This document shows, in pieces, positions 15,684 to 25,146 of a DNA stretch of 64,000 bases (the stretch's first letter is position 1; each line of letters begins with the position of its first letter). The notes under the pieces are model-generated. The model did no database searches and was not told the DNA's origin. It worked only from the letters and a program-made list of their open reading frames with translations. Both the position numbers and the translations under genes were made by a program. Source of the DNA: JAEUHO01 sp046350655 (GTDB lineage: Bacteria; Planctomycetota; PLA2; JAEUHO01); assembly GCA_046350655.1 (NCBI GenBank), contig JAXMAB010000005.1, forward strand, positions 62,001 through 126,000, given 5' to 3'.

Positions 15684-16469
15684 GTGATCGACGTCCTCAC
15701 CTGGGTCTCGCTCCTCGCGCTGCCCTTCTTCCTCGTGCTCGACCTCTTCGTGCGCGCCCGCCGGTACGACGCGCCGCGCGGCTGGCGGGTGCGGGCGCTG
15801 CTCGTCAGCGCCTTCAACGTCGCCCTGTCGCTCGAGGCGGGCGCGGCCCTGACCACGTGGTTCGGCGGCACGCCGCTGCTCGACGGCGCCGCGCTCGGCA
15901 CGGCGCTCGGCGCCGTGGTCGGCATCCTCGGCTACGAACTGGCGCACTACGCCTGGCACCGCGCCGCGCACGGGGTCCCGTTCCTGTGGCGGCACCTCCA
16001 CCAGTTCCACCACGCCGCGGAGAGCCTCGACGCGTTCGGGGCGAACTACCTCCACCCCGTGGACAGCCTCGTGTTCACGGCCGTCGCCGGCCTGGTGCTC
16101 GGCCCCGTGCTCGGCCTGTCGGCCGAGGCCGCGGCGATCACGGTCGCCTTCGTCACGGTGAACGCCGCGTTCCAGCACGCGAACCTGCGCACGCCGCGCT
16201 GGCTCGGGTGGTTCGTGCAGCGCCCGGAGGCGCATGCGGTGCACCACGGGACCGGCGTGCACCGCTTCAACTACGCCGACCTCCCCCTGTGGGACATGGT
16301 GTTCGGCACGTGGCGCAACCCGCGCACGTACGAGGGGCCGGTCGGCTTCTTCCAGGGGGCGTCGTCGCGCGTCGGCGACCTCCTGCTCGGCCGCGACCTG
16401 TCGCGGTCGGGCGCCCGCGCGCCGCGCCGGGCCTCGCGTGCCGATGCGGTCGCCGGCCGGGCCGCCTGA
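15684..16469 (+). CDS. sterol desaturase / fatty acid hydroxylase family protein
   Basis: A 261-residue membrane di-iron enzyme from a GTG with a strong GGAGG eight bases upstream. The histidine clusters that bind the metal pair are present in order: HYAWHR, HLHQFHH, and later HAVHHG. Several hydrophobic segments surround them. It hydroxylates or desaturates a lipid, with the substrate not predictable. The last 25 residues are a low-complexity Arg/Ala tail overlapping a copy of the dispersed repeat. Probably regulated by the upstream TetR protein through the dyad at 15564. Confidence 0.85.
   Translation: MIDVLTWVSLLALPFFLVLDLFVRARRYDAPRGWRVRALLVSAFNVALSLEAGAALTTWFGGTPLLDGAALGTALGAVVGILGYELAHYAWHRAAHGVPFLWRHLHQFHHAAESLDAFGANYLHPVDSLVFTAVAGLVLGPVLGLSAEAAAITVAFVTVNAAFQHANLRTPRWLGWFVQRPEAHAVHHGTGVHRFNYADLPLWDMVFGTWRNPRTYEGPVGFFQGASSRVGDLLLGRDLSRSGARAPRRASRADAVAGRAA
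16425..16442 (-). repeat. GCGAGGCCCG dispersed repeat in the hydroxylase C-terminus
   Basis: Minus-orientation copy (CGCCGGGCCTCGCGTGCC on the plus strand) coding for the non-conserved Arg/Ala tail just before the stop codon. Confidence 0.65.
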
Positions 16470-16508
16470 CCCGCCGCATCGAGAGGTTCGCCGGGCGCCG
16501 CCGGGAGG

Positions 16509-16542
16509 CCACGGGGAGCGGGTGAGGACCCGATCCCCGTGG
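16509..16542. terminator. bidirectional hairpin between convergent genes
   Basis: CCACGGGGA and TCCCCGTGG enclose a second matching pair CGGGT/ACCCG with a GAGG loop: a stem of about 15 bp with one mismatch. It separates the hydroxylase and cyclase genes, which converge. No T-tract. Confidence 0.55.
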
Positions 16543-16623
16543 GGCCCGTCGCGCGCCCGACGAGACCGACGCGAGACGGCGCGCGCAGTCGGGAGGCCGT
16601 GGGGCCGGGTCCCCCGCCGGACC

Positions 16624-18732
16624 CTACTTCTCGACGAGCCGGGCCACCCCGTCCCAGTCGGGGGGCGGGGGCGAGGCGCGGAACGCCGCGCACGCGGCGC
16701 GCAGGCGCGCGACGGACGGGTCCGGCGCGAGCGCCGCGAGGCGGTCGAGCGCGTCGTCGAAGCGGCGGGCGAGGTAGGCCTCGAACGCGGCCTCGTACGC
16801 CCGCGCGGCGGCGAGCCGCGGCGGCGGCACCTCGGCCGCGAGGCCCAGCGGCTCGTGGACCCGTTCCCCCGTCGCGCGGCCCTTGACGGCGACGACGTCC
16901 ACGAGCCGCCACGCGTACCCGTCGCCGGCGGCCCGCCGGACGGCGTCGGAGCAGAGGATCCGCGTGCCGTAGACCTTGCACGCCCCCTCGAGGCGGCTCG
17001 CGAGGTTCACGACGTCGCCGAGGGCCGTGAAGTTGAGGCGGTCGGGGCTGCCGACGTTGCCCACGAACGCGTCGCCGGAGGCGAGCCCGAAGTTCGTCAC
17101 GAGCGGCGGCTCGCCCGCGGCGCGGCACTCGGCCTCGTAGGCGGTCAGCGCGCGGTCGCAGGCGAGCGCGGCGCGGACGGCGCGGGCCGCGTGGTCGTCC
17201 GACGCGACCGGCGCGCCGAAGAGGGCCATGATCGCGTCGCCGATCATCTTGTCGACGGCGCCGCCCGCGGCGTCGATGGCCGCCATCGCGCGGGCGAAGT
17301 AGTCCGCGAGCAGCGCGGTGAGCGCGGCGGGGGTCATCCCCTCGGACACGCCCGTGAAGCCGCGGATGTCGGTGAACAGGACGGTGACCGGGCGCACCCG
17401 CCCGCCGAGCCGCGCGGCCTCGCCCTGCCGGAGCAGCTCGCGCACGACCGGCGTCGGGACGTACTTGGCGAAGGAGTCCAGCGCGCCGCGCATGCGCTCC
17501 TGCGCCTCGGCGAGGCGGTGGACCTCGCGGAGGTGCGAGCGGACGGCCGGGCCCGGGGCGAGGTCGAGCGCGGTGATGCGGTCGCTCTCGGCCGCGAGCC
17601 GGCCCAGGGGCCGCGCGTACACGCGGCCGAGCCCGAGCGCGAGCAGCACGGCGAGGAGGAGCGCCCCGCCCGACACCCACAGGATCTTGTGCCGCTGCCG
17701 CTCCACCTCGCCGAGGAAGTCGGCCTCGGGGATCGCGACGCCGATCCACAGGCGCTTGGTCCCGAGCTCGTACGGACGGAAGGCCGCGCGCCACGGCACG
17801 CCGCCCGCGTCGTACCGCGACGTCACGCGGGCGCCGGCCGCCTTCGCGCGGTCGAACGTCGGCTGCGCGTCGGCGACGGCCGCCGAGCCGGTCTCGGCGA
17901 GGGTCGGGTTGCGCTGCTCGAGGGCCTTCAGGAACGCGAGGCGGCTCTCCGCCGTCGGGTACCGCTCCGTCGCCGGGAACCCGAGCACCTCGCCCGCGTC
18001 CGAGAGCACCACCGCCGCCCCGTGCGGCGTCGGCCGCAGCGAGGCCGTGAAGTCCGAGAGGCGCGTCAGCATGACGTTGAACGTCGTCATGTACGTGGCG
18101 CCGTCCGGGCCCTCGAACGGCGCGCTCGCCGAGATCCCGGGCGTCTTGCTCGTGTTGAGCAGGAACGGGTCGGTCCACGCCACCTCGGCCGCCGCGGCGG
18201 AACCCGCCTTCGCGAGGGCCTCGCGCGCCGACGCGTACCACGGGCGCTTGCGCGGGTCGTACTCGTCGGCCTTCTCGTACCGCCTGACCTCGACGCCGTC
18301 CTTCGAGACGACGGTGAAGCGCGCGGGCGCGCCGGGCTTCCCGGCCTCGTTGACGCGCACGAGGAAGTCGTCGCCCTCGGCGCCGATGCGATAGCCGTAC
18401 CCGGTCTCGTCGCCCGTCGCGAGCGACGTCACCTGCGGGTGGGCGCGCAGCACCGTCAGCAGCACCGCGGTCGAGCGCGCGGGGTCGCGCGGGTCGATCG
18501 CGCCGGCCCGCGCCCACGCGCGGGCGTTCCCGATGCCGGAGATCACGGGGGCGAAGAACCCGTGCAGGCGCTCCTCGACGAGGCGCTCCGTCTCCTCGAG
18601 GTACCGGCTCGAGAGGTCGTCGGCGATCCGCCGGCCCGCCACGACGTTGATCGCGAGGATCGCGAGCGAGAGCAGGCCCACGAGCGCGAGGAGGCTGGTC
18701 GTGAGGCTGAGGCGGATGCTCGCGCGGGCCAT
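16624..18732 (-). CDS. membrane sensor class III adenylate/guanylate cyclase
   Basis: A 702-residue receptor cyclase. It has membrane helix 1 (about 10-32), an extracytoplasmic double-Cache sensor (35-340, with the KRPWYASAR motif), helix 2 (350-370), a HAMP-like linker, then the class III catalytic domain (445-620). Metal-binding Asp455 (FTDIRGFT) and Asp499 (MIGDA), purine-selecting Lys495, and FTALGDVVNLASRLEG with the transition-state Asn and Arg are all visible. The Lys plus Thr pattern points to ATP and cAMP rather than cGMP. It senses a small external ligand. A TAGGCT box lies nine bases before the ATG. Divergent from the lipoprotein gene at 18838. Confidence 0.88.
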   Translation of the reverse strand: MARASIRLSLTTSLLALVGLLSLAILAINVVAGRRIADDLSSRYLEETERLVEERLHGFFAPVISGIGNARAWARAGAIDPRDPARSTAVLLTVLRAHPQVTSLATGDETGYGYRIGAEGDDFLVRVNEAGKPGAPARFTVVSKDGVEVRRYEKADEYDPRKRPWYASAREALAKAGSAAAAEVAWTDPFLLNTSKTPGISASAPFEGPDGATYMTTFNVMLTRLSDFTASLRPTPHGAAVVLSDAGEVLGFPATERYPTAESRLAFLKALEQRNPTLAETGSAAVADAQPTFDRAKAAGARVTSRYDAGGVPWRAAFRPYELGTKRLWIGVAIPEADFLGEVERQRHKILWVSGGALLLAVLLALGLGRVYARPLGRLAAESDRITALDLAPGPAVRSHLREVHRLAEAQERMRGALDSFAKYVPTPVVRELLRQGEAARLGGRVRPVTVLFTDIRGFTGVSEGMTPAALTALLADYFARAMAAIDAAGGAVDKMIGDAIMALFGAPVASDDHAARAVRAALACDRALTAYEAECRAAGEPPLVTNFGLASGDAFVGNVGSPDRLNFTALGDVVNLASRLEGACKVYGTRILCSDAVRRAAGDGYAWRLVDVVAVKGRATGERVHEPLGLAAEVPPPRLAAARAYEAAFEAYLARRFDDALDRLAALAPDPSVARLRAACAAFRASPPPPDWDGVARLVEK

Positions 18733-18812
18733 CGGGCGGCCAGCCTACCCGCCCGCCCCCGGGGGCCGAACGGCCGTCCGCCGCCGACGGCGGGGTCGCG
18801 CCGGGCGTGCGG

Positions 18813-18818
18813 TACGCT
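18813..18818 (+). promoter_or_regulatory. -10-like TACGCT box
   Basis: TACGCT lies 20 bases before the start of the lipoprotein gene at 18838, leaving room for a short leader with its GAGGAG ribosome site. Confidence 0.45.
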
Positions 18819-18837
18819 GTCGGCGAGGAGCCCCGCC

Positions 18838-19401
18838 ATGCCGAAGACGCTGCTCGCCCTGCTCGCCGTCGTGTGCCTCGCCGCGTGCGAGGAGCCCGAG
18901 GCGCCGAAGCCCGCCGCGACCCTCGACGAGCTCGCGACCCGCTTCCAGGCCGCGCGCAAGGCCGGCGACGAGGCGAAGGCCACGGCGCTCGCCTACTCCG
19001 TCGTCCCGTCCAAGGCGGAGCTCGCGACGCTGGTCACGAAGGGCGAGACGAGCGACGCCTGGCTCGCGGCGTTCAAGTTCGTGGACCTCGCGCTCACCGA
19101 CCCGGTCGTCAAGGACCTCGGGCAGCACCTGTTCGAGCCCGGCGACCCGAAGCGCACCGTCACGCAGGTCCACGCCGCGACGACCGAGGAGCTGGTCGCG
19201 TACGCCGAGGGCACGGTGGCGTTCGCGGAGTTCCCCGGCGGCATGAAGCGCTTCGCCGCGATCGGCGCCCCGGGCCGCACGTGGTACGTCGTCGAGCACG
19301 TCGAGCCCGGCAGCAGCACGGGCATGAAGTACACCTGCTTCACGAAGGTCGGCGACCGGTTCGTGTTCCTCCCGAAGCCGTGGGGCGCGCTCCCGAAGTG
19401 A
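18838..19401 (+). CDS. lipoprotein of unknown function
   Basis: A 187-residue protein with a lipoprotein signal (hydrophobic run then LAAC lipobox near residue 19). The mature part is a small soluble domain with a TTEELVAYAEGTVAFAEFPGGMKRF core, and I recognise no family. A -10-like TACGCT precedes it and GAGGAG serves as ribosome site. It is probably anchored to a membrane facing the periplasm. Confidence 0.65.
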   Translation: MPKTLLALLAVVCLAACEEPEAPKPAATLDELATRFQAARKAGDEAKATALAYSVVPSKAELATLVTKGETSDAWLAAFKFVDLALTDPVVKDLGQHLFEPGDPKRTVTQVHAATTEELVAYAEGTVAFAEFPGGMKRFAAIGAPGRTWYVVEHVEPGSSTGMKYTCFTKVGDRFVFLPKPWGALPK

Positions 19402-19425
19402 CGGCGCCCGCCCGCGGGGGCCGGC

Positions 19426-21063
19426 TCACCGCAAGGGGATCGTCTCGACGTCGCCCCCCGCGCCGGGCAGGCGGCGCACGGCGTCGCCCTCCAGCCACAC
19501 CACGTCGTCGGTGACGGGGTCCACGGCGACCTCCGCCGTCCCCGCGGGCAGCGCCACGGCCCGCCCGCCGCGCGCGTCGAGCACGAACCGTCCGCCCGCG
19601 CCGCGCACCACGAGGCGCCGGTCGCCGACCGCCTCGACGGCCTCGACCTCGCGGTCGGTCGGCACCGGCACCGGACGCTCGCCGTCGAGCCGCGCGATCG
19701 ACCCCGCGAAGGTCACGACGAACACGCCCGCGGGGCCCGCGGCGGCGGCGCGCGCGTTCCACAGCGTCTTGCGCAGCGTCGCGATGCCCCTGCGCAGGTC
19801 GAGGTCGAACACCTCGACCGTGGGCGCGCGCTCGTGCAGCCCCTGCGCCGCCGTGAACGTGCCCGCCGGCCCCTGGCCCGCGCGGTGCACGACCACGACC
19901 GCGCGCCCCTTCGCGGCGTCGACCGTCGCGGCGCGGACCGACGTCGCCTCGGCGGTGCTGCGCGTGCGCAGCGCGACCTCGGCCTCGGGCCGCAGCCGGT
20001 CGGCGATCCACGCGAGGCCCGGCCCGCGACGCACGGCGAACGCGCCCGCCGGGCCCTCGAGCAGCTGGTCGACGCCCGCGGGGCCGAACGCGCGCACCTT
20101 CATCCACGGCGGGTCGCCCGTGTCGCCGAAGCGCCAGAGCTCGACGCCGTCCACGCCGTCGGCGAGCGCGAGGAGCCCGGTCTCGCCGGGCAGCGCCACC
20201 CGCACCCCGGTCGCGTGGAAGCGCCGGACGCCCTCGCGGTCGAGGCTCGTCAGCGCGCCCCCGTCCACGACGTAGAGGATCCCGCGATACGACGTGACGG
20301 CCTTCGGCGGCGGGCCCGCCGGCGCCGACGGGCCGGCGTCGCCGTCGCGGCGGGCGAGCAGCGACGGGTCGCCCTGCCAGATCGCGGTGTTGACGAACCC
20401 CTGCGACGCGGCGGGATGGTCCACCCACCACCGCAACGCGACCTCGACGGCGGGGGGCGTCGGCGAGGCCGCGAGCTCGAAGCGGTCGGTGCCGCGCGGG
20501 CACGGCTTGCCGGCGTCCATGCAGCACGTGTTCATGCGGACCTCGCGGCGCTCCCCGGGCTCGAGACGCACGGGGTACGTGCCCGCCGGCGCGCCGACCG
20601 GCGTCGTCGCCCCCACCGGGAACGCGAGGCCGAGCCGCTGGCACCCGCTCGACGTCGGACGGAGGTGGCGGCCCGCGACGTCGACGGTCAGGGGCTCGCG
20701 CGAACGGTTCGTGAGCACGAGGGTGACGCTCTGGTAGCTGCCCGGGGACTCCCCGCGCACCTCGAGGAGCCCGGCCGCGACCGCGCGGTCGAGCGGGAGC
20801 GCGGCCGGTGCGACCGGCGCGGCGGGCGCGGGCGCGCCCGCGTCCGGCGCCGCCGCGCCGCCGGCGGCGCCCGGCGCCGCGGGGACGGGCGGCGGCGTCG
20901 GGATCACGGGGCCGAGCCCCGCGCCGGGCGACGGCGCGACGGGCCCGGGGCCCGCCGGCCCGTCCGCGCGCGCGACGCGCGGCCCGACCAGGGCGACGAG
21001 CGCCCCGACGACGAGGGCGAGGAAGCCGACGGCCCCGAACGCGCGCGAGCGGGAAGCGGACAT
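19426..21063 (-). CDS. secreted hypothetical protein with propeller-like repeats
   Basis: A 545-residue exported protein with a signal peptide ending ARA (about residue 34) and a Pro/Ala/Gly-rich linker (35-90). A domain with a CCMDAGKPCPRG cysteine cluster (about 175-185) follows. From about 230 there are repeated short beta-strand units alternating with glycine and aspartate turns (ILYVVDGGALTSLDREGV type) suggesting a beta-propeller. No catalytic motif is visible. GGAG precedes the ATG at 21063. Function unknown; extracellular binding is the most that can be inferred. Confidence 0.55.
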   Translation of the reverse strand: MSASRSRAFGAVGFLALVVGALVALVGPRVARADGPAGPGPVAPSPGAGLGPVIPTPPPVPAAPGAAGGAAAPDAGAPAPAAPVAPAALPLDRAVAAGLLEVRGESPGSYQSVTLVLTNRSREPLTVDVAGRHLRPTSSGCQRLGLAFPVGATTPVGAPAGTYPVRLEPGERREVRMNTCCMDAGKPCPRGTDRFELAASPTPPAVEVALRWWVDHPAASQGFVNTAIWQGDPSLLARRDGDAGPSAPAGPPPKAVTSYRGILYVVDGGALTSLDREGVRRFHATGVRVALPGETGLLALADGVDGVELWRFGDTGDPPWMKVRAFGPAGVDQLLEGPAGAFAVRRGPGLAWIADRLRPEAEVALRTRSTAEATSVRAATVDAAKGRAVVVVHRAGQGPAGTFTAAQGLHERAPTVEVFDLDLRRGIATLRKTLWNARAAAAGPAGVFVVTFAGSIARLDGERPVPVPTDREVEAVEAVGDRRLVVRGAGGRFVLDARGGRAVALPAGTAEVAVDPVTDDVVWLEGDAVRRLPGAGGDVETIPLR

Positions 21064-21197
21064 GGACGACTCCGGGCGACGACCGCGAGCGCGGCCGCCA
21101 CGAGGACAGACGCCGTCCGCGCCGCCGGGGGAACAGTCGCGAAATGTAACGACCGCCAGGTCGGCGGGCCGCGGCGTCCGGGACGGCCGGCCCCCGA

Positions 21198-21213
21198 CCG
21201 GGCCTCGCGTCCC
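21198..21213 (-). repeat. GCGAGGCCCG dispersed repeat
   Basis: CCGGGCCTCGCGTCCC on the plus strand, in the gap between exonuclease III and the upstream end of the propeller-like gene. Confidence 0.75.
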
Positions 21214-21289
21214 TCCCCCCCGACCGGCCCCGGACGGGACCGCCCGCCGCGACGGGGTCGCCGCGCCGGACGGGCGCCCCACGCCGACG

Positions 21290-22075
<786 letters not shown>

Positions 22076-22144
22076 GCGGGGGACCTCCGGCCGCGCATTC
22101 AACCCGACCCGGGGCCCGCGGCGGGACGCGGAGGCCGCGCCGGT

Positions 22145-22157
22145 ACGCGAGGCCCGG
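22145..22157 (+). repeat. GCGAGGCCCG dispersed repeat
   Basis: ACGCGAGGCCCGG in the gap between exonuclease III and the FG-GAP gene. A degenerate neighbour, GGGACGCGGAGGCC, lies about 15 bases upstream. Confidence 0.75.
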
Positions 22158-22223
22158 CCCGCCGCGCGTCGCGCCGACGGACGCCGGCCGGGCCGGAGGG
22201 GCGGCGCCGGGGTCCGGACACGA

Positions 22224-22258
22224 CGACGGCCGGGGCGCGCGAGGCGTCCCGGCCGTCG
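22224..22258 (-). terminator. hairpin after the first FG-GAP gene
   Basis: CGACGGCCGGG and CCCGGCCGTCG pair perfectly around a 13-base loop, downstream of the FG-GAP stop codon. The arms resemble those of the terminators at 31165 and 40711. Confidence 0.6.
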
Positions 22259-22319
22259 GAGGAGCGTCGGGCGCGAGGGCCCGCGCCGTCCTCGCCCGAA
22301 GCGCTGGTGGCCCAAATCG

Positions 22320-24809
22320 TCAGTTCGACGTGTTCAGGTAGAAGACGATGCCGAGCGGGCTGCCGTCGGCCGAGTCGCTGCGCTGGTAGTACGTGGACTG
22401 CTGGTTGTCGCGCGCCCAGAAGGACGTCGAGATCAGCAGGTCCGGCCGGCCGTCGCCGTCGAGGTCGCCGGCCGCGACGCGGCCGGACTGGCCGACCGTC
22501 ACCGTCGGCGTGCCCGTCTGGATGTTGACGGACGTGGCCTGGACGCCCGTCGAGCCCTTGTAGACGTACACGAGGCCCGGGGTGCCGCCGGTCGGCGCGC
22601 TCGTGTTGCCGGCGACGCAGATCTTCGACGACACCGCGAAGTCGTCCACGCCGTCGAAGTCGAAGTCGGCGACGCCGATCGACTTCGAGACGCCCGCGGG
22701 GATGGTGAGCGCCGTGTTCGACCCGAGGCCCGGGCCGTAGTAGCACGTGAGCGACTGGCCGCCGACGCCGCCGGAGTCCGGCGGGTCCTGGATGGTCGAG
22801 ACCACGACGCACGGACCGGACTGGTTCAGGAAGTTGCCCGCGCGCACGGAGGCGGAGCCGCCCCACGCCGGGGTGTTGAGGCCGGCGTTCGTCCAGGCGC
22901 CGAACGTGCCGCCGCTGCTGAGCAGGCTGAGGCGCAGCTGGGGCACGCCGCTCGAGTAGTACGACGCGGCGCACGCGACGTCCCAGACGGCATCGGCGTC
23001 GATCTTGAGCATCGCGAGGGAGTTCACGCCGTAGAACGACGTGCCCATGCCCGACGTGGCGGACGCGGTCACCGTGAACGAGCCGGACCCGTTGTTCAGG
23101 GCCGCGTAGCAGCAGCCGCCGAACTGGAAGTTGCCCGTGGCGTAGCAGAGGTCCGGGAAGCTGTCGCCGTTGATGAGGCCGATCGAGAGCTCGGACGTGT
23201 AGCCGCCCGTGCCGACCAGCGCGGGGATCGTGGACGTCGGGCCGGCCGTCATGGTGCCCGAGCCGTTGTTGAACCACGTCATGATCTGGGTCGGGCGCAG
23301 GGCGACGATGTCGAGGTCGCCGTCCACGTCGAGGTCGACGAACTTGACGTCGGTCGTGTCGAGGCTGGTCAGCGTCGTCTGCGAGAACGTCAGCGAGCCG
23401 TTGTTGCGGAAGAGGTGGACGCCGCCCGCGGTCGAGGTGAGCGCGTACGTCGAGAAGGGCTTGAAGTTCGCCGCGCCGGCGTGGACCACGTCCGCGAGGC
23501 CGTCCCCGTTGATGTCCGCGGCATCGAGCCCGAAGCTCGACAGGTTGCTCGCGATGAACCCCTTCGAGCCGAACGAGATCGAGGTCGCGGCGTAGAGCAT
23601 GCCGGCCGCGAGGTCGTAGAAGCCGCCGTCGGGGTTGACGACGCGCACCGTCACCGGGCCGCTGACGCCGAGGACCGGCGCCGACGGGAACTGGAGCGTC
23701 GTCGCGTTGACGAACGTCGGGTTCAGCGTCACGGCGGACGGCGAGCCCGGCGCGAACACGAGCTGCGCGCCCGACACGAACTTGAGGCCGGTCACCGTGA
23801 ACGGGCCCGGCTTGAGCGCGACGCGCGGCGAGATCGAGTAGATCACCGGGCTCGTGCGCACCTTCAGCGTGTACTGGCGCGTCGCGAGCTGGCCGGCCTC
23901 GTCGGTGACGCCGACGGTGAACTTGTAGGTGCCCGCGGTCGGGGGCCCGGCCGGCGTGATGGACGAGACGTGGCCGTTCGCGGTGACCTGCATGTTGAGG
24001 GACGAGAGCAGCGTCTCGCCGACCCCCAGGGGCTGCTGCGACCACGTGTACGGCGCGCCGCCGCCGATGGAGGCCAGCGTCAGCGTCACGTCGTACGGGA
24101 AGCCCTCGGAGGCGTCCGGCAGCGTCGGGGTCTCGATCGCGAGCGGGAGGACCACCACGTCCACCGTCAGCGACGCGGTGTCGGTGAGGCCGTTCGCGTC
24201 GGTGACCGTCACGTCGAAGTGGTAGGGGTGCTGGACCGCCGCCAGGGGGAACGTCCCGAGCAGGCCGGTCGGGGAGATCGCCAGCCCGGGCGGGAGCGTG
24301 CCGCCGGTCTGCGTGAACACGTACGGCGCCGTGCCGCCCGCGACGTCGATCTGGTAGCCGTAGGACGCGCGGTACTGCGCGGCCGGCGGCTGCTGCGGGA
24401 GGATGTGCGGCGCGCCGCGCGCGACGTCCATCGAGAACGACTGCCGGTCCTCGGCGTAGTTCGCGTCACGTCCCGCGGGGAGGTCCTTGTCCTCGCCGTC
24501 GCGGGCGCCGACCACGAACGTGAAACGGCCGACCTCGCGCGGGTAGCCGGTGAGCTCGCCGGTCGCCTGGTCGAGCGAGAGCCCGGGCGGGAGCGCGCCC
24601 CCGACGATCGAGTAGGTGCCGGGCGCGTGCGGGAACGAGGCGACGACGGTCGCGCCGTACGTGACACCGGTGGTGCCCGACGGGACGTTCGTCGTCGTGA
24701 TCTCGACGAGCTGGGCGCCGGACTTGATGCCGCCCCCGCCGCCGCCGCAACCGGTGAGCGAGAGCAGCAGCGCGCCGACGGCGCCGCCCCAACCGAGGTA
24801 CCTGTACAT
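22320..24809 (-). CDS. FG-GAP/IPT-domain lipoprotein, paralogue A
   Basis: An 829-residue outer-surface lipoprotein with lipobox LTGC followed by a glycine run. Residues 30-340 hold repeated Ig-like modules of the He_PIG type (GGALPPGLSLDQATGELTG pattern). Around 360-440 there is an IPT/TIG module. The C-terminal 390 residues contain FG-GAP/VCBS-like repeats with calcium-loop signatures such as DINGDGLADVV, DLDVDGDLDIV, DFDFDGVDDFA and DLDGDGRPDLL. It probably folds as a calcium-stabilised propeller for adhesion or polysaccharide binding. It is a tandem duplicate of the gene at 25147. It carries extra cysteines (GGCCY, VACAAS, LTCYY, SKICV) where the paralogue has none. Confidence 0.85.
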   Translation of the reverse strand: MYRYLGWGGAVGALLLSLTGCGGGGGGIKSGAQLVEITTTNVPSGTTGVTYGATVVASFPHAPGTYSIVGGALPPGLSLDQATGELTGYPREVGRFTFVVGARDGEDKDLPAGRDANYAEDRQSFSMDVARGAPHILPQQPPAAQYRASYGYQIDVAGGTAPYVFTQTGGTLPPGLAISPTGLLGTFPLAAVQHPYHFDVTVTDANGLTDTASLTVDVVVLPLAIETPTLPDASEGFPYDVTLTLASIGGGAPYTWSQQPLGVGETLLSSLNMQVTANGHVSSITPAGPPTAGTYKFTVGVTDEAGQLATRQYTLKVRTSPVIYSISPRVALKPGPFTVTGLKFVSGAQLVFAPGSPSAVTLNPTFVNATTLQFPSAPVLGVSGPVTVRVVNPDGGFYDLAAGMLYAATSISFGSKGFIASNLSSFGLDAADINGDGLADVVHAGAANFKPFSTYALTSTAGGVHLFRNNGSLTFSQTTLTSLDTTDVKFVDLDVDGDLDIVALRPTQIMTWFNNGSGTMTAGPTSTIPALVGTGGYTSELSIGLINGDSFPDLCYATGNFQFGGCCYAALNNGSGSFTVTASATSGMGTSFYGVNSLAMLKIDADAVWDVACAASYYSSGVPQLRLSLLSSGGTFGAWTNAGLNTPAWGGSASVRAGNFLNQSGPCVVVSTIQDPPDSGGVGGQSLTCYYGPGLGSNTALTIPAGVSKSIGVADFDFDGVDDFAVSSKICVAGNTSAPTGGTPGLVYVYKGSTGVQATSVNIQTGTPTVTVGQSGRVAAGDLDGDGRPDLLISTSFWARDNQQSTYYQRSDSADGSPLGIVFYLNTSN

Positions 24810-25078
24810 CACGCGTCCTCCGCAGCCGACCCCGTGATTCCGAAAGCTCGTCGTGCCGCGGCCTGATCGCCCGCAGCAGGAACGTACTGTACGAAACTCC
24901 CATTCCGCGCGCACCCCCCTCGGTGTCGGATGGGGACCGCCGAGTCGGGACGAAGGGCCCAGCACCGTCCCCGGCACCCCCCCGGGGCGTGACCGAGGCA
25001 TCGGTTGCGATGCGGGGGGCGCCCCCGTGCCCGCAGGGCCCGGCGCCGGAAGGAGGATCGACCCGGCCCGAAAGGAAC
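24810..25078. other. promoter region of FG-GAP paralogue A
   Basis: Contains a relatively AT-rich patch with the dyad CGTACTGTACG (24883-24893). It shares ACTGTACG with the operator-like site before the octahaem cytochrome at 3045-3052. GGAGG lies just before the ATG on the minus strand. No other gene is visible. Confidence 0.4.
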
Positions 25079-25108
25079 GCGGCCGGGGCGCTGTCGCGCC
25101 CCGGCCGC
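25079..25108 (-). terminator. hairpin after the second FG-GAP gene
   Basis: Perfect 13-bp stem GCGGCCGGGGCGC / GCGCCCCGGCCGC with a TGTC loop, 38 bases beyond the paralogue B stop codon. Confidence 0.65.
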
Positions 25109-25146
25109 AGGAACCCGCAGAAACGCGCCGGGACGGCGCGTCCCGG

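Noticed and set aside
22561..22740. CGAGGCCCG-like strings inside FG-GAP paralogue A
   Set aside because: They lack the leading GC of the core (ACACGAGGCCCG, ACCCGAGGCCCG) and the paralogue shows related coding at these sites, so they are ordinary codons.
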